Shown here: in pieces, positions 33,501 through 40,753 of the stretch
How the letters are laid out: every line of letters begins with the position of its first letter
Position numbering within the stretch: the first letter of the stretch is position 1
NCBI GenBank assembly: GCA_029834535.1
Contig: JAQMWT010000037.1
Span: 62,001 to 126,000, forward strand
Reading direction: 5' to 3'
Length of the DNA: 64,000 bases
DNA from: Chrysophaeum taylorii
Taxonomy: Eukaryota > Sar > Pelagophyceae > Pelagomonadales > Pelagomonadaceae
Notes under the pieces: model-generated
Databases searched by the model: none
What the model was told of the DNA's origin: nothing
The model's input: only the letters and a program-made list of their open reading frames with translations
Program-made: the position numbers and the translations under genes

Positions 33501-34866
33501 CGCCGAGGACATCCCGCACGGCCCGCCGCGCCGACAAGACCCCGTCCTCGTGGAACCCGTGGGCCATCCACGCCCCCGCGTGCTGGAGCGACGTGCCGCG
33601 AGACACGAGCTTGAGCCTCTTCGCGGCGATCGTCGTCGCGGGGGTCAGGACGGGGTGCTCGAACCGCGTGCGCAATATCACGTCCCGGAGGGGGGCAGGT
33701 CCTCCTTCCTCTTCCTCCTCCGAATCGAGCGTGAGAAAAACAGCGCGGTCGGTGAGGTGTTGGAGGCGCGAGAGCCAGTACGTGAGGCGGCCGTCGGGCA
33801 AGACGTTCCACGAAGACCAATCGGCCTCGACGCGCGGCATGCACCGCGGATCGCGGTGGAGCGAGGCCGTCCAGCGACTCACCCGAACTTCGTTGAGGAG
33901 ATTGGCCCGAAAAGATACGCCCCCGTTCCTCAGGAGCTCGCGCTGCGTGGGGGCCTGCGTCGTCAGAACGACGTAGTCGGCCGTCACGAGCGTTCCGTCC
34001 TCGAGAGTGACCGAGTGCATCGAACAGGCCCGGGCCTTCGCCGCCGTCAAGACCCGGAGCTTGCCGGCGCTCGTCCACCGCCGAACGATCGCCTCGCAGA
34101 GCTCCTCGCTCCGGTGCCGCGGGGTCCGCCACCGGAGCATGTTCCCGAAATCGTCGAGGAACCCGTGATTGTTCATGAAACGGATCGTCGGCGCCGCCGG
34201 AAACTCGCCCACGTCAGACACCTGGGCGACCGACCAGACGGCGCGGACGAAGGGGGCGAGCCACCCCTTCACAAACCGCTCGGGCAAGTGGGCCCAGAAC
34301 GTCGCGAGGGTCGTGTCGTCCAGCCCGTCGTCCTTCAACAGCTCGAGAGCCGCGACCCGGAACGCGCCGTAGTCCCGCGCGAATTGACGCGTCTCCGACC
34401 GCCACGCGTACCGCAACACCCATGCGACGGTCGCCTGGAACGACCAGCTCTTCTCGCCCGTGTCCACGGCAAAGGACATGTCGGTCTCGATCGTCTCTAC
34501 GCCGTACGCCTCGTACAGCTCCAGCAAGTTTGGGTACGTCCAGTCGTTCAGGACCATGAACCCCAGGTCCACTTTTTCTCCGCTCCCCGGCAGCGTCGCC
34601 GTCACCGCGTGACCCCCTACCCGCGCCCCATCGTTCACCAGCACCACTTCGTCCGGCGCCTTGGAGCACCGCAGCGCGGCGTCCACGGCCGCGAGACCGC
34701 TGATCCCGCCCCCGACCACCACCAGTCTCGACAACTTGGTCGTCCGCGCGACCAGAGGCATCATCATCGTCGTCTCGGGGCTGCCGCTGCCCCGCGATCC
34801 GCACGCGTTCATCCGCCGTCGCTTCTTGTCGTCGTCGTGATCTGTGGACACCAAGGATTCACTCAC
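30535..34866 (-). CDS. Four-part fusion: FAD oxidoreductase - DUF1365 - TLC-like membrane domain - cyclopropane-fatty-acid-synthase methyltransferase
   Basis: A 1443-aa uninterrupted ORF. Residues ~45-470 form an amine-oxidase-type FAD/NAD protein with dinucleotide motif VVVGGGISGLAAVDAAL, GGHAVTATL and DLGFMVLN. Residues ~500-720 match DUF1365: FNPLTWCLVYDELDG, VIGHLVEVHNTPYGE and HVSP. Then come many membrane helices. One part, with YVAHDVVFG, LIFAHHVIFWLASF and EFSTVFLYLHSLYP, resembles a TLC (TRAM-LAG1-CLN8) domain. Residues ~1090-1443 are a SAM-dependent CFA-synthase-type enzyme: YDRDEDLFKHMLGNTMVYTS, LLDLGCGYGELVREAA, TCVEAIEALHF and YIFPDQQLPYLE. The oxidoreductase, DUF1365 and CFA-like genes form operons in many bacteria, and plants fuse the first to the last. 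The likely product is a methyl-branched or cyclopropane acyl lipid made at a membrane (inference). Confidence 0.9.
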   Translation of the reverse strand: MSESLVSTDHDDDKKRRRMNACGSRGSGSPETTMMMPLVARTTKLSRLVVVGGGISGLAAVDAALRCSKAPDEVVLVNDGARVGGHAVTATLPGSGEKVDLGFMVLNDWTYPNLLELYEAYGVETIETDMSFAVDTGEKSWSFQATVAWVLRYAWRSETRQFARDYGAFRVAALELLKDDGLDDTTLATFWAHLPERFVKGWLAPFVRAVWSVAQVSDVGEFPAAPTIRFMNNHGFLDDFGNMLRWRTPRHRSEELCEAIVRRWTSAGKLRVLTAAKARACSMHSVTLEDGTLVTADYVVLTTQAPTQRELLRNGGVSFRANLLNEVRVSRWTASLHRDPRCMPRVEADWSSWNVLPDGRLTYWLSRLQHLTDRAVFLTLDSEEEEEGGPAPLRDVILRTRFEHPVLTPATTIAAKRLKLVSRGTSLQHAGAWMAHGFHEDGVLSARRAVRDVLGDPSIRAARPDARTPLPPTPVTAELSHVDSDNVAFRSRFAMVRFEASHAPRGVVPADHPGLCRGSPSTREPIRNADVRDTFLRETGVYPVGRVDVVAAPRAFSWLAAFNPLTWCLVYDELDGAKVIGHLVEVHNTPYGEAVVYGWLGTAHRAPKKMHVSPAHAPPNNEGEDEDDNNKFFYEFQVGEASSKTLTVRLVQEQRKRRRVVIFATTMKLAADERWWLLHKLGSPIAFAEVYARMFYRVVATRRRPFFSYTPSAATAAAGGGVTARVCRATLFATLAVCAARPSVHQLRLVALWALATLATVSREWRIDILLISQGLFGAALKASPKPRTALVQLGAHLALGASPLSRSTRIAADAMLLLTPYLVNTRLLAGWTLFWLAARLAVVARSEHVAAVAAPRRVGYRHDRDLDAHKRAMTVLGLVHAIAMTLFAVFHASKIFHKTARVPFDDQSVAIANDAFRGYVAHDVVFGAVVLGPAERPFLQYTPLIFAHHVIFWLASFVNARFKIYSHDFVYLVSGEFSTVFLYLHSLYPANVPVFLAFVLTFGLSRVLLLSFGFAFATYWRFPAYLRASNSGSVPAFAVWLTPFTILLAIATNAYWFASLWRKCWDRVLPRYACRLVEDFLGRRGLARRVDVKYPRRATSLVLARGDVGLGEGYVEEAWTTRTTDDLARVLRATARAYGDLTDATSLVGRLCTRAVEATFSFDTVEGRKASISAHYDRDEDLFKHMLGNTMVYTSALWRKTTTTTTSTKPEPEGTEDWWSRGDEDGDLDRAQHRKVLRVIELGAGAPGKRLLDLGCGYGELVREAALRGLRAVGLTNSTLMQAGAMDRLQGLDATVVLGDMLVPPTDLGRFDIVTCVEAIEALHFDQYRSFAHSVADHLKPRGRAVFQIIHGYASRNPSIRQKAHRPPSTFVQTYIFPDQQLPYLEHVYDEFRSAGLRCVYSEATGLDYARTLRAWRHNLDAMPVSAASARTRRVFEFYLAW

Positions 34867-34930
34867 TCACACTGGTGGTGGTGGTTTGAAGTGAAGTAAT
34901 AAGTGCACCCTAACGTGTATGATGCTGACT

Positions 34931-35747
34931 TCAACGCGGAAAACCCGTTGCGACCTCCTCAACGTCAACTACCGCACGCACCACGCACAGCCCTTCGTTT
35001 CCTACGCCCACAAAATATGTGTAATCTACGACGACCACCACCACCACTACTGTGCCACCACTCTGCCACCACGACAACAACAACAGCAACAACAACAACA
35101 ACAACAACGGGACGCCGCGGATTGTTGTTCGACGCGCTCGACGGCTCAAAACCCGCTCCACCTGCGTACGCGCGATGAGGAGAATAATAATCATCATGGC
35201 ACGCACGCACCTCGTAGCCGAGGGCCGCGAGTTGGCCCTCGACCTCCTCCGGCTTGTTCTCCTCGCTGAGGAGGAGGTAGACGAGCCTCGGCCCCGGGAG
35301 CATCGAGAGAAACCGGTCGATGACCTGCCGCCCGTGGACCCCGCCCGCCCAGCTCGCCTCGACGCCGGTGCCACCGACCTCCTCGGGGGGCGTTGTCACG
35401 TAAGGGGGGTTAAACACCAAAGCGTCGCACTTGGCGACGCTCGAGATGAGGTCCCCTCGCACGACCTCGACGCGACCGCGGTTCTCAACCGCGGTGGCCC
35501 TCGTCACCTCGCAGGCAGCGGGGTTGACGTCGACGGCGAGGACCCAGGCGTGCGGCGCGAGCTTGGAGGCGTAAGTCGCCACAACGCCACTTCCCGGTCC
35601 GACCTCCACGATGAGCGCGGCCTCGCGCAGCCGCGCGCGGTCCAAGTAGAGCGTGTCCAGCAGCAGGAAGGTGTCCTCGGCGGGCTCGTACACCTTCTCC
35701 CACGCCTCGAGACCCGCGTGCTCGACCGACGGCACCCAGCCTTCCAT
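34931..35747 (-). CDS. HEMK2 / N6AMT1-type glutamine methyltransferase, one 49-bp intron
   Basis: Exons 35747-35211 and 35161-34931, with a GT..AG intron at 35162-35210; ~255 aa. Motifs: VYEPAEDTFLLLDTLYLDRA, the SAM site IVEVGPGSGVVATYAS, DVNPAAC and the substrate motif VFNPPYVTTP. These are the hallmarks of the eukaryotic HEMK2 subunit that methylates the Gln of the GGQ loop of release factor eRF1. The splice is supported because exon 2 restores the family ending (GYEVERVLSRRA). The unspliced frame instead runs into unrelated sequence. After that ending the reading frame enters a CAA/TTG repeat and adds a poly-Leu and poly-Val tail of ~55 residues, unusual for the family. A further unrecognised splice could remove it. 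Confidence 0.85.
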
Positions 35748-35858
35748 CTCCTTTCCTAAAAATAATAATACGTACAGGGTTTAGGAGCAAACTCAAGGCT
35801 GGGCGCGCGAGGGCATTTTTTCATAGTGAGGGTGTTTGTCCGTTAGTTCATTGTTGTT
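35748..35858. promoter_or_regulatory. Divergent 111-bp promoter (HEMK2 / HTH protein)
   Basis: Lies between the start codons of the minus-strand HEMK2 gene and the plus-strand HTH_40 gene. It is AT-richer than both genes, with AATAAT and TTTTTTCATAG stretches. No precise element is identified. Confidence 0.4.
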
Positions 35859-37103
35859 ATGGAATCCGCTTCCTCGTTGACGAGCGGCCGGGCCGTGGAG
35901 AACGGGACGCAGCAGGAGGAGGGGGTCGCAACAACAACCCAGCAAAGTAATACCAGCAGCAGCGTGCCTGATGCCGACACGCAAAGGAGCGCGACGACGG
36001 CGGTGGTGGACCCGTACGCGACCGAGTCGGGGAGCGAGTCCGAGGAGGAGGACTCGGCGCCGCCGCCGCCGCCGCGGCTCCAGATGTCGGCGACACGCTT
36101 CAACGCCCGAAAACCGGCGCTCCGACAGTCGCGCAAGGTCCACATCGTCGCCGACGACGCCACCAGCGCCAAGGCGCGCGCCAAACTCGAGCTCGCGTGC
36201 TTCGCGCAGACCGGCCGCTGGGCGAGACACAAGTTCGTGCTGGGGCTGGCGGCGCGGGCGGTCGGCGGACGGGTAGAGGTCGAGCTCGCCGCGCACGACG
36301 ACGACTTTGTTTTCCGCGTCGGATTCCCCCACCTCAACAAGATATTGACGAGCCGGCGCGTCCTCAAGGTCGGCACCAAGGACGCCTTCGATTTTATCCA
36401 CCAGCGACTCGATGTTGTTGTCTGGCCAACTCTTGATGTGCTGGATCTCGCTCAAGCTGACTCGATCGAAGTCGCCGTGGACGCTACGCTCGACGCGAGC
36501 TTGTCGAACGCCTCCGTCGCGTACGCGGCTTTTCGGATCTTCGCCGCGCTGCAGAAGCGAGCTTCGGCCGATTCCGACGCGCCGAGTGACAACAAGCGAC
36601 CCTCCTCATCTCCCCCTCGCGCGCCGATCTCCGACAAGAAGCACAAGACGACGCCGCCCGCGAAGCATCGCCCCCACCTCGTCGCCGCGCTCGAGACGGC
36701 GCGAAAGCTCCAGCCCTCCAAGCAGGCTGTCTACGACATGTTCTTCGTGCGCAAGCTCACCATCGACGAAATCTGCGCCGAGCGCGGAAACAAAAAGTCG
36801 ACCGTCCTCGGCTACCTTACCGAGGCCATCACTGCCGGCCACGCCTACGACTGGTCCGTGCTGGAACCCCTCATCCCCGACTCGGACCTCATCCTGAGAG
36901 CCTCGCAAGACGACGGCGCCAGTCTCGGGTCCCTCAAAAAGCAGCTGCCTGGCGCCGAGTGGTGGCAACTCCACCTTATCCGCGCGCACCGGGTTCGAGT
37001 CGCCGCTGCCGCAGCGACAGCCGCGACCACCCCGAAACCGCACGACTCCCCACCCGCTTCCCCACACGGCGAGGTGGGCGAGATCAAGGTCTTCTTCGTG
37101 TAA
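35859..37103 (+). CDS. HTH_40 (WRN/RecQ C-terminal-type) protein
   Basis: 414 aa. The N-terminal ~75 residues are Ser/Glu/Pro-rich and disordered. The only confident domain is near residues 285-345: KQAVYDMFFVRKLTIDEICA, then a Gly/Asn/Lys turn, STVLGYLTEAITAGHAYDW. This is the helix-turn-helix seen at the C-terminus of RecQ/WRN helicases and bacterial RQC-linked proteins. A middle block, RRVLKVGTKDAFDFIHQRLD then LDVLDLAQ, is reminiscent of the centre of the DnaQ/RNase D exonuclease fold, but the first acidic DxE motif is not seen. It may be a nucleic-acid-binding protein with a degenerate or non-exonuclease core. Function is not assignable. Confidence 0.65.
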   Translation: MESASSLTSGRAVENGTQQEEGVATTTQQSNTSSSVPDADTQRSATTAVVDPYATESGSESEEEDSAPPPPPRLQMSATRFNARKPALRQSRKVHIVADDATSAKARAKLELACFAQTGRWARHKFVLGLAARAVGGRVEVELAAHDDDFVFRVGFPHLNKILTSRRVLKVGTKDAFDFIHQRLDVVVWPTLDVLDLAQADSIEVAVDATLDASLSNASVAYAAFRIFAALQKRASADSDAPSDNKRPSSSPPRAPISDKKHKTTPPAKHRPHLVAALETARKLQPSKQAVYDMFFVRKLTIDEICAERGNKKSTVLGYLTEAITAGHAYDWSVLEPLIPDSDLILRASQDDGASLGSLKKQLPGAEWWQLHLIRAHRVRVAAAAATAATTPKPHDSPPASPHGEVGEIKVFFV

Positions 37104-37225
37104 GCGACGACCTCGAGCGCGCACGACGTCTCCACTCTCCATGCCTTCAGGCAGCAGCAGCAGCACCATCCGCACACCCCCCCCCCCCCTTGGCCGTGCC
37201 TGGCGCGGCGGCGATTGCGTGCCCT

Positions 37226-37305
37226 TCATTTATTCATTCATTCATTCATTCACTTTCTAGAAGAAGAAGAAGAAGAAGAAGAAGAAGAAGAAGAAGAAGA
37301 AGAAG

Positions 37306-37337
<32 letters not shown>

Positions 37338-37346
37338 GAAGAAGAA
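37226..37346. repeat. ATTC and GAA/AAG microsatellites
   Basis: An ATTC run at ~37226-37250 is followed by ~28 copies of a purine trinucleotide (GAA) at 37259-37346, interrupted only near its end. It lies in the 428-bp gap upstream of the SGNH gene. Polypurine runs of this length can form triplex DNA (general knowledge). Confidence 0.9.
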
Positions 37347-37531
37347 GTACGGTACGAACCCCCCGCCACCAGAAAAAAAAAGAAGTTCGGCGGCTGACTG
37401 GCGATACTAGGACGCGGACAAGATATCGTTTGCCACGTCATAATAATATCGCTCGATCGGTCACTCCCCAAAACGAAGCGAAGCGCTACTATATAGTGCG
37501 AACAAGCAGCAGAAGAAGAAAAGCTCCGAGG

Positions 37532-39436
37532 ATGGCACGAAGTATCTGGTGGTGGATCGTGATCGCGAGAGGCGTGGAGAGCGCAATCATGGTGATTTGC
37601 GTGGGCGACAGCATCACCCAAGGCAGCGGCGCTTCCAACGACGACATGTCCTATCCATCGCAGGCCCAGGACTTGCTCGGCGGCGACTACGAAGTGAAGA
37701 ACTTTGGGAGAGGCGGAAGGACAATGATGGCCTCGACGGGAAAAGCGTACGTCGAAACGGACGAATACGAGGACGCTCTGTCGAGCTCCCCCGACTACGT
37801 GGTGATCGGGCTCGGGACGAACGACGCCAAGGAAGAGAACTGGCGCGGCATCAGCAACGCCGAGGAGGAGTTTAGGAACAAGTACAACGAGTTCATCGCG
37901 GCGTTCGAGGAACTGGAGTCGTCGCCCAACATTATAGTGCTCATTCCGCCGCTGCAACTCCGGGCGGACGAGGCCGACGGGGATTGGCCGGACCCAACAA
38001 TCGTTAATCAGGAGCTTCCAGCTGTCATCCGAGAAATAACCGCTTCCAACGACGTTCACCTCCTGGATCTGCGAGACTTGTTCGAAAGGGTGGACGGCGA
38101 CATTGAGGAGAACGACGAAATTTTCGCCAACGACGACTTGTACGACGACATTATTCATCCGAACGACGAGGGGTACAAGGTGATGGCGATGCGTATCAGG
38201 TCTGCGGTCGTGGATTGGAGCAAGCCGACCTACTCGCCGACAGACTTGCCTACCTACGAGCCGACGGCGACCTACGAGCCCACCCGAAGTCCGGTGATTC
38301 CGTTCGCGCCGACGCCCGGGCCGACGCGCCGGCCGACTTTCGGTCCGACGCCCGTTCCGGTCGACGACGCGGCCTGGTACAAGCGCGACGAGCCGTCCAA
38401 AGACTGCGCGTGGGTTGGGAATCACCTCCCGCGATGCGGCGTCCGGGGGGAAGACGGGCGCGCGGCCTACGAGGCATGCGGGAGCTCGTGCGCGACGGAC
38501 GCTCCGACGTCGAGTCCGAGCGATACGAGAGATTCTGGCACCAGCAGCAGCAGCAAGAAAAGAAAGGGAAAGCGAGAGGACGAAAATATGGCTCCAGGCT
38601 TGATCATTCTCATCGTCGCATCGATGTGCTCGATTTTCGTGATCGTCGCCGCGATCTGCTTCAGGGAAGACAGCCCGCGCTGCTTGATCGACAGAAAGAT
38701 GCACGACGCCTGGATGAAGGCTGGGGGCGGCGATTTCTGGTACGACCTGCAAAAGGGCGTGGTCAAAACACCGCCACCACCGGAAGAAGAAGAAGAAGAA
38801 GAAGAAGATAGCAAGGAGACGACTGCGCCGGTCGCACTATCCAACGAGCTACAGCAATCCAAGGACGACGAAAACGACGAAAACGAACCGTCGTTCGAGC
38901 TGCGGTACGACATGGAAAAGGGAGTAATCAAGGTCCCGAAAAAGACATGCGACGCCGAGGCGGTGAGATCAACGAACGGTACCGAGGGGGGAGACTACGA
39001 GTTTCAATACGACATGCATCTGGGGGTGATAAGGAACGCTCGAAAGGCGATTCTCGTCGACGACGAGGAGATCGCACCCGGAGGTCACTGCGGCGTCGGG
39101 TGCGCGTTCGACAAGCCGGAACAACCACCACCCGAAGGAAAGCGCGTCGTCTTTTCGGAACCAGCTTCGCCTCATCCTTTGGAACGCACGCGAGAGAACT
39201 CGACGCTGCTCTCGCCGGCGGGCAGCAACGCCTACTCGGTCGTCAACATCCAATTCGACGACGAGCGCACGAACTCGACCTTCACGCCTCCCGAGAGTGT
39301 GATGGACCTCTTCTTCTCCTCGCCGAGGGAAGCCGACGTCCAAACCCCCCCGCCGCAACAACAAGACGACGCGTCCATCTGCAGCAGCCCGCGCCCCTGG
39401 AACTCCCTCCTCGCAGACCAACAAGAAGGGAAGTAG
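37532..39436 (+). CDS. Membrane-anchored SGNH hydrolase with Pro/Thr stalk and repeated cytoplasmic motif
   Basis: 634 aa from the ATG at 37532 (MARSIWWWIVIARGV, signal-peptide-like). TATA-like ctatatag lies ~40 bp upstream. An SGNH/GDSL esterase domain spans ~15-225: block I VICVGDSITQGSG, Gly block NFGRGGRTM, block III IGLGTNDAK and block V IIHPNDEGY with the Asp and His of the triad. Next is a Pro/Thr-rich stalk with PTYEPT and PTFGPTP-type units (~230-280) and a short Cys-rich stretch. One transmembrane helix follows (LIILIVASMCSIFVIVAAIC, ~360-380), then a ~250-aa cytoplasmic tail. The tail holds three copies of a short motif: WYDLQKGVVK, RYDMEKGVIK and QYDMHLGVIR. The layout resembles a type-I receptor or cell-wall-facing esterase. 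Substrate unknown. Confidence 0.85.
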   Translation: MARSIWWWIVIARGVESAIMVICVGDSITQGSGASNDDMSYPSQAQDLLGGDYEVKNFGRGGRTMMASTGKAYVETDEYEDALSSSPDYVVIGLGTNDAKEENWRGISNAEEEFRNKYNEFIAAFEELESSPNIIVLIPPLQLRADEADGDWPDPTIVNQELPAVIREITASNDVHLLDLRDLFERVDGDIEENDEIFANDDLYDDIIHPNDEGYKVMAMRIRSAVVDWSKPTYSPTDLPTYEPTATYEPTRSPVIPFAPTPGPTRRPTFGPTPVPVDDAAWYKRDEPSKDCAWVGNHLPRCGVRGEDGRAAYEACGSSCATDAPTSSPSDTRDSGTSSSSKKRKGKREDENMAPGLIILIVASMCSIFVIVAAICFREDSPRCLIDRKMHDAWMKAGGGDFWYDLQKGVVKTPPPPEEEEEEEEDSKETTAPVALSNELQQSKDDENDENEPSFELRYDMEKGVIKVPKKTCDAEAVRSTNGTEGGDYEFQYDMHLGVIRNARKAILVDDEEIAPGGHCGVGCAFDKPEQPPPEGKRVVFSEPASPHPLERTRENSTLLSPAGSNAYSVVNIQFDDERTNSTFTPPESVMDLFFSSPREADVQTPPPQQQDDASICSSPRPWNSLLADQQEGK

Positions 39437-39499
39437 GTTGTTTTTATAATAATATTATAAAAAAAAACCCACCCACCCACCAGCTTTTTTTTTTTTGTG

Positions 39500-40666
39500 T
39501 TAATGGTTGCGGGTAACGACCTTGGTGGCGAGGGAAAGGAGGGCGTCTTTGGCGTCCGACGGGGGAAAGGGGTCGAGGGCGTCTTTGGCGAGGTCGGCCT
39601 GGACGTAGGCGAGGTCGCGCGCCCTGTCGATCGCGTTGGTCTCGTAGACCAAGGCGAGGGCGGCGTCGACGTCGCCGGGAAGGGCAAATTTGCGAGTAAC
39701 GAGGGGGAGGAGGTCGGGGTGGTCGTTGAGGGCGAAGAGGACGGGGGCCGTGGCGAGGCCCTGGCGGAGGTCGGCTAATTTCGGCTTGCCCAAGTCGGCT
39801 TCGGAGCCGCAATAGTCGAGGACGTCGTCGACGAGCTGGAACGCGAGGCCCAGGTGGCGGCCGTACCGGAAGGCTGCGTCGCAGAGGGGGCTGTCCTCGA
39901 GCATGGCGGCCGCGCGGCAGCCGTTGGCCATGAGGGAGCCCGTCTTGTAGAAGTTTTTTGCCAGGTAGGCCTCGAGGAGAGAGTCGTTATCGCAGAGTCG
40001 GGGTCGCATCTGGACGATTTCTCCGCGCACGAGGTGCTCTATAACTGCGGCCAAAACCTCGACAACGTCGCAGTCGCGGAGCCTCGAAAGGGCGACGCAG
40101 GCGCGGGCGAGCAAGAAGTCGCCCGCGAGAATGGCGACCTTGTCGCCGAACTTGTTGTTGACCGACGCGACGCCTCGCCTCGTCGGCGCGCCGTCGATGA
40201 CGTCGTCGTGGAACAGGCTCGCCGTGTGAATCATCTCGACAATTTCGGCGAGTCGCGTCTGCCGCGGGGTCGGGGCGCCGTTGCAGGCCTTGGACACGAG
40301 GAGAACCATGGCCGCCCGGAACTTCTTTCCGGCGTCGCCTTCGAAGAGGTGACAGGCCGCCGACGCGAGGAGGGGGTGGTCGATTTTCACGAGCTCGCTC
40401 ATGCGGCTCGCCATGCCGCGGAGCTCGGGCCGCACCACCGAGAAGGGGTCGATTTCGGGCGTCGCCGCGACCATCTCCTTCGCCGACGCGTGCCGCGGCC
40501 GCAACGACAGTTCGTGCCGCAGCTCCTGTGGCGTCGGGCTCCAGACTATCGACGCCAGAGGCGCCACGTCCTCGACGAGCGATAAGGAACGCATCGCCTC
40601 CACCACGGCCTCGTGGCTCGCCGTCGCCAGGCGCCGACGAAGAAGAAGGGTGGCGCGGACGACCAT
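39500..40666 (-). CDS. Trans-polyprenyl diphosphate synthase (COQ1-type)
   Basis: 388 aa. The first aspartate-rich motif is SLFHDDVIDGAPTRRG and the second is FQLVDDVLDYCGSEADLGKP. GDFLLARA and LRQGLATAPVLFALN, between and after them, are typical of long-chain (solanesyl/decaprenyl) synthases. The Arg-rich, acid-free start MVVRATLLLRRRLATASHE looks like a mitochondrial presequence. The reaction condenses isopentenyl diphosphate onto an allylic diphosphate to make the ubiquinone or plastoquinone side chain. The 3' end is convergent with the SGNH gene (63 bp apart) and the 5' end is divergent from the phosphoglycerate dehydrogenase gene. Confidence 0.92.
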   Translation of the reverse strand: MVVRATLLLRRRLATASHEAVVEAMRSLSLVEDVAPLASIVWSPTPQELRHELSLRPRHASAKEMVAATPEIDPFSVVRPELRGMASRMSELVKIDHPLLASAACHLFEGDAGKKFRAAMVLLVSKACNGAPTPRQTRLAEIVEMIHTASLFHDDVIDGAPTRRGVASVNNKFGDKVAILAGDFLLARACVALSRLRDCDVVEVLAAVIEHLVRGEIVQMRPRLCDNDSLLEAYLAKNFYKTGSLMANGCRAAAMLEDSPLCDAAFRYGRHLGLAFQLVDDVLDYCGSEADLGKPKLADLRQGLATAPVLFALNDHPDLLPLVTRKFALPGDVDAALALVYETNAIDRARDLAYVQADLAKDALDPFPPSDAKDALLSLATKVVTRNH

Positions 40667-40753
40667 GTGACGTCACGACGAGAGAAGACGCGACAGCAAA
40701 AACCCTCCTCTCTAAAATAAAATTTAGGTTGGTCATTTCGAGTTGCAGAAAGG
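40667..40753. promoter_or_regulatory. Divergent 87-bp promoter (prenyl synthase / PGDH)
   Basis: Only 87 bp separate the two start codons. An AT-rich core, ctctaaaataaaatttagg, lies in the middle and is the only candidate core element. Confidence 0.45.

Noticed and set aside
32476-34899. 807-aa open frame on the plus strand opposite the cyclopropane-synthase fusion
   Set aside because: Highly charged Arg/Gly/Glu-rich translation with no domain. It mirrors the GC-rich codons of the well-supported minus-strand gene.
37250-38752. 500-aa minus-strand frame over the SGNH gene
   Set aside because: Shadow frame; its C-terminal poly-Ser comes from the GAA microsatellite.
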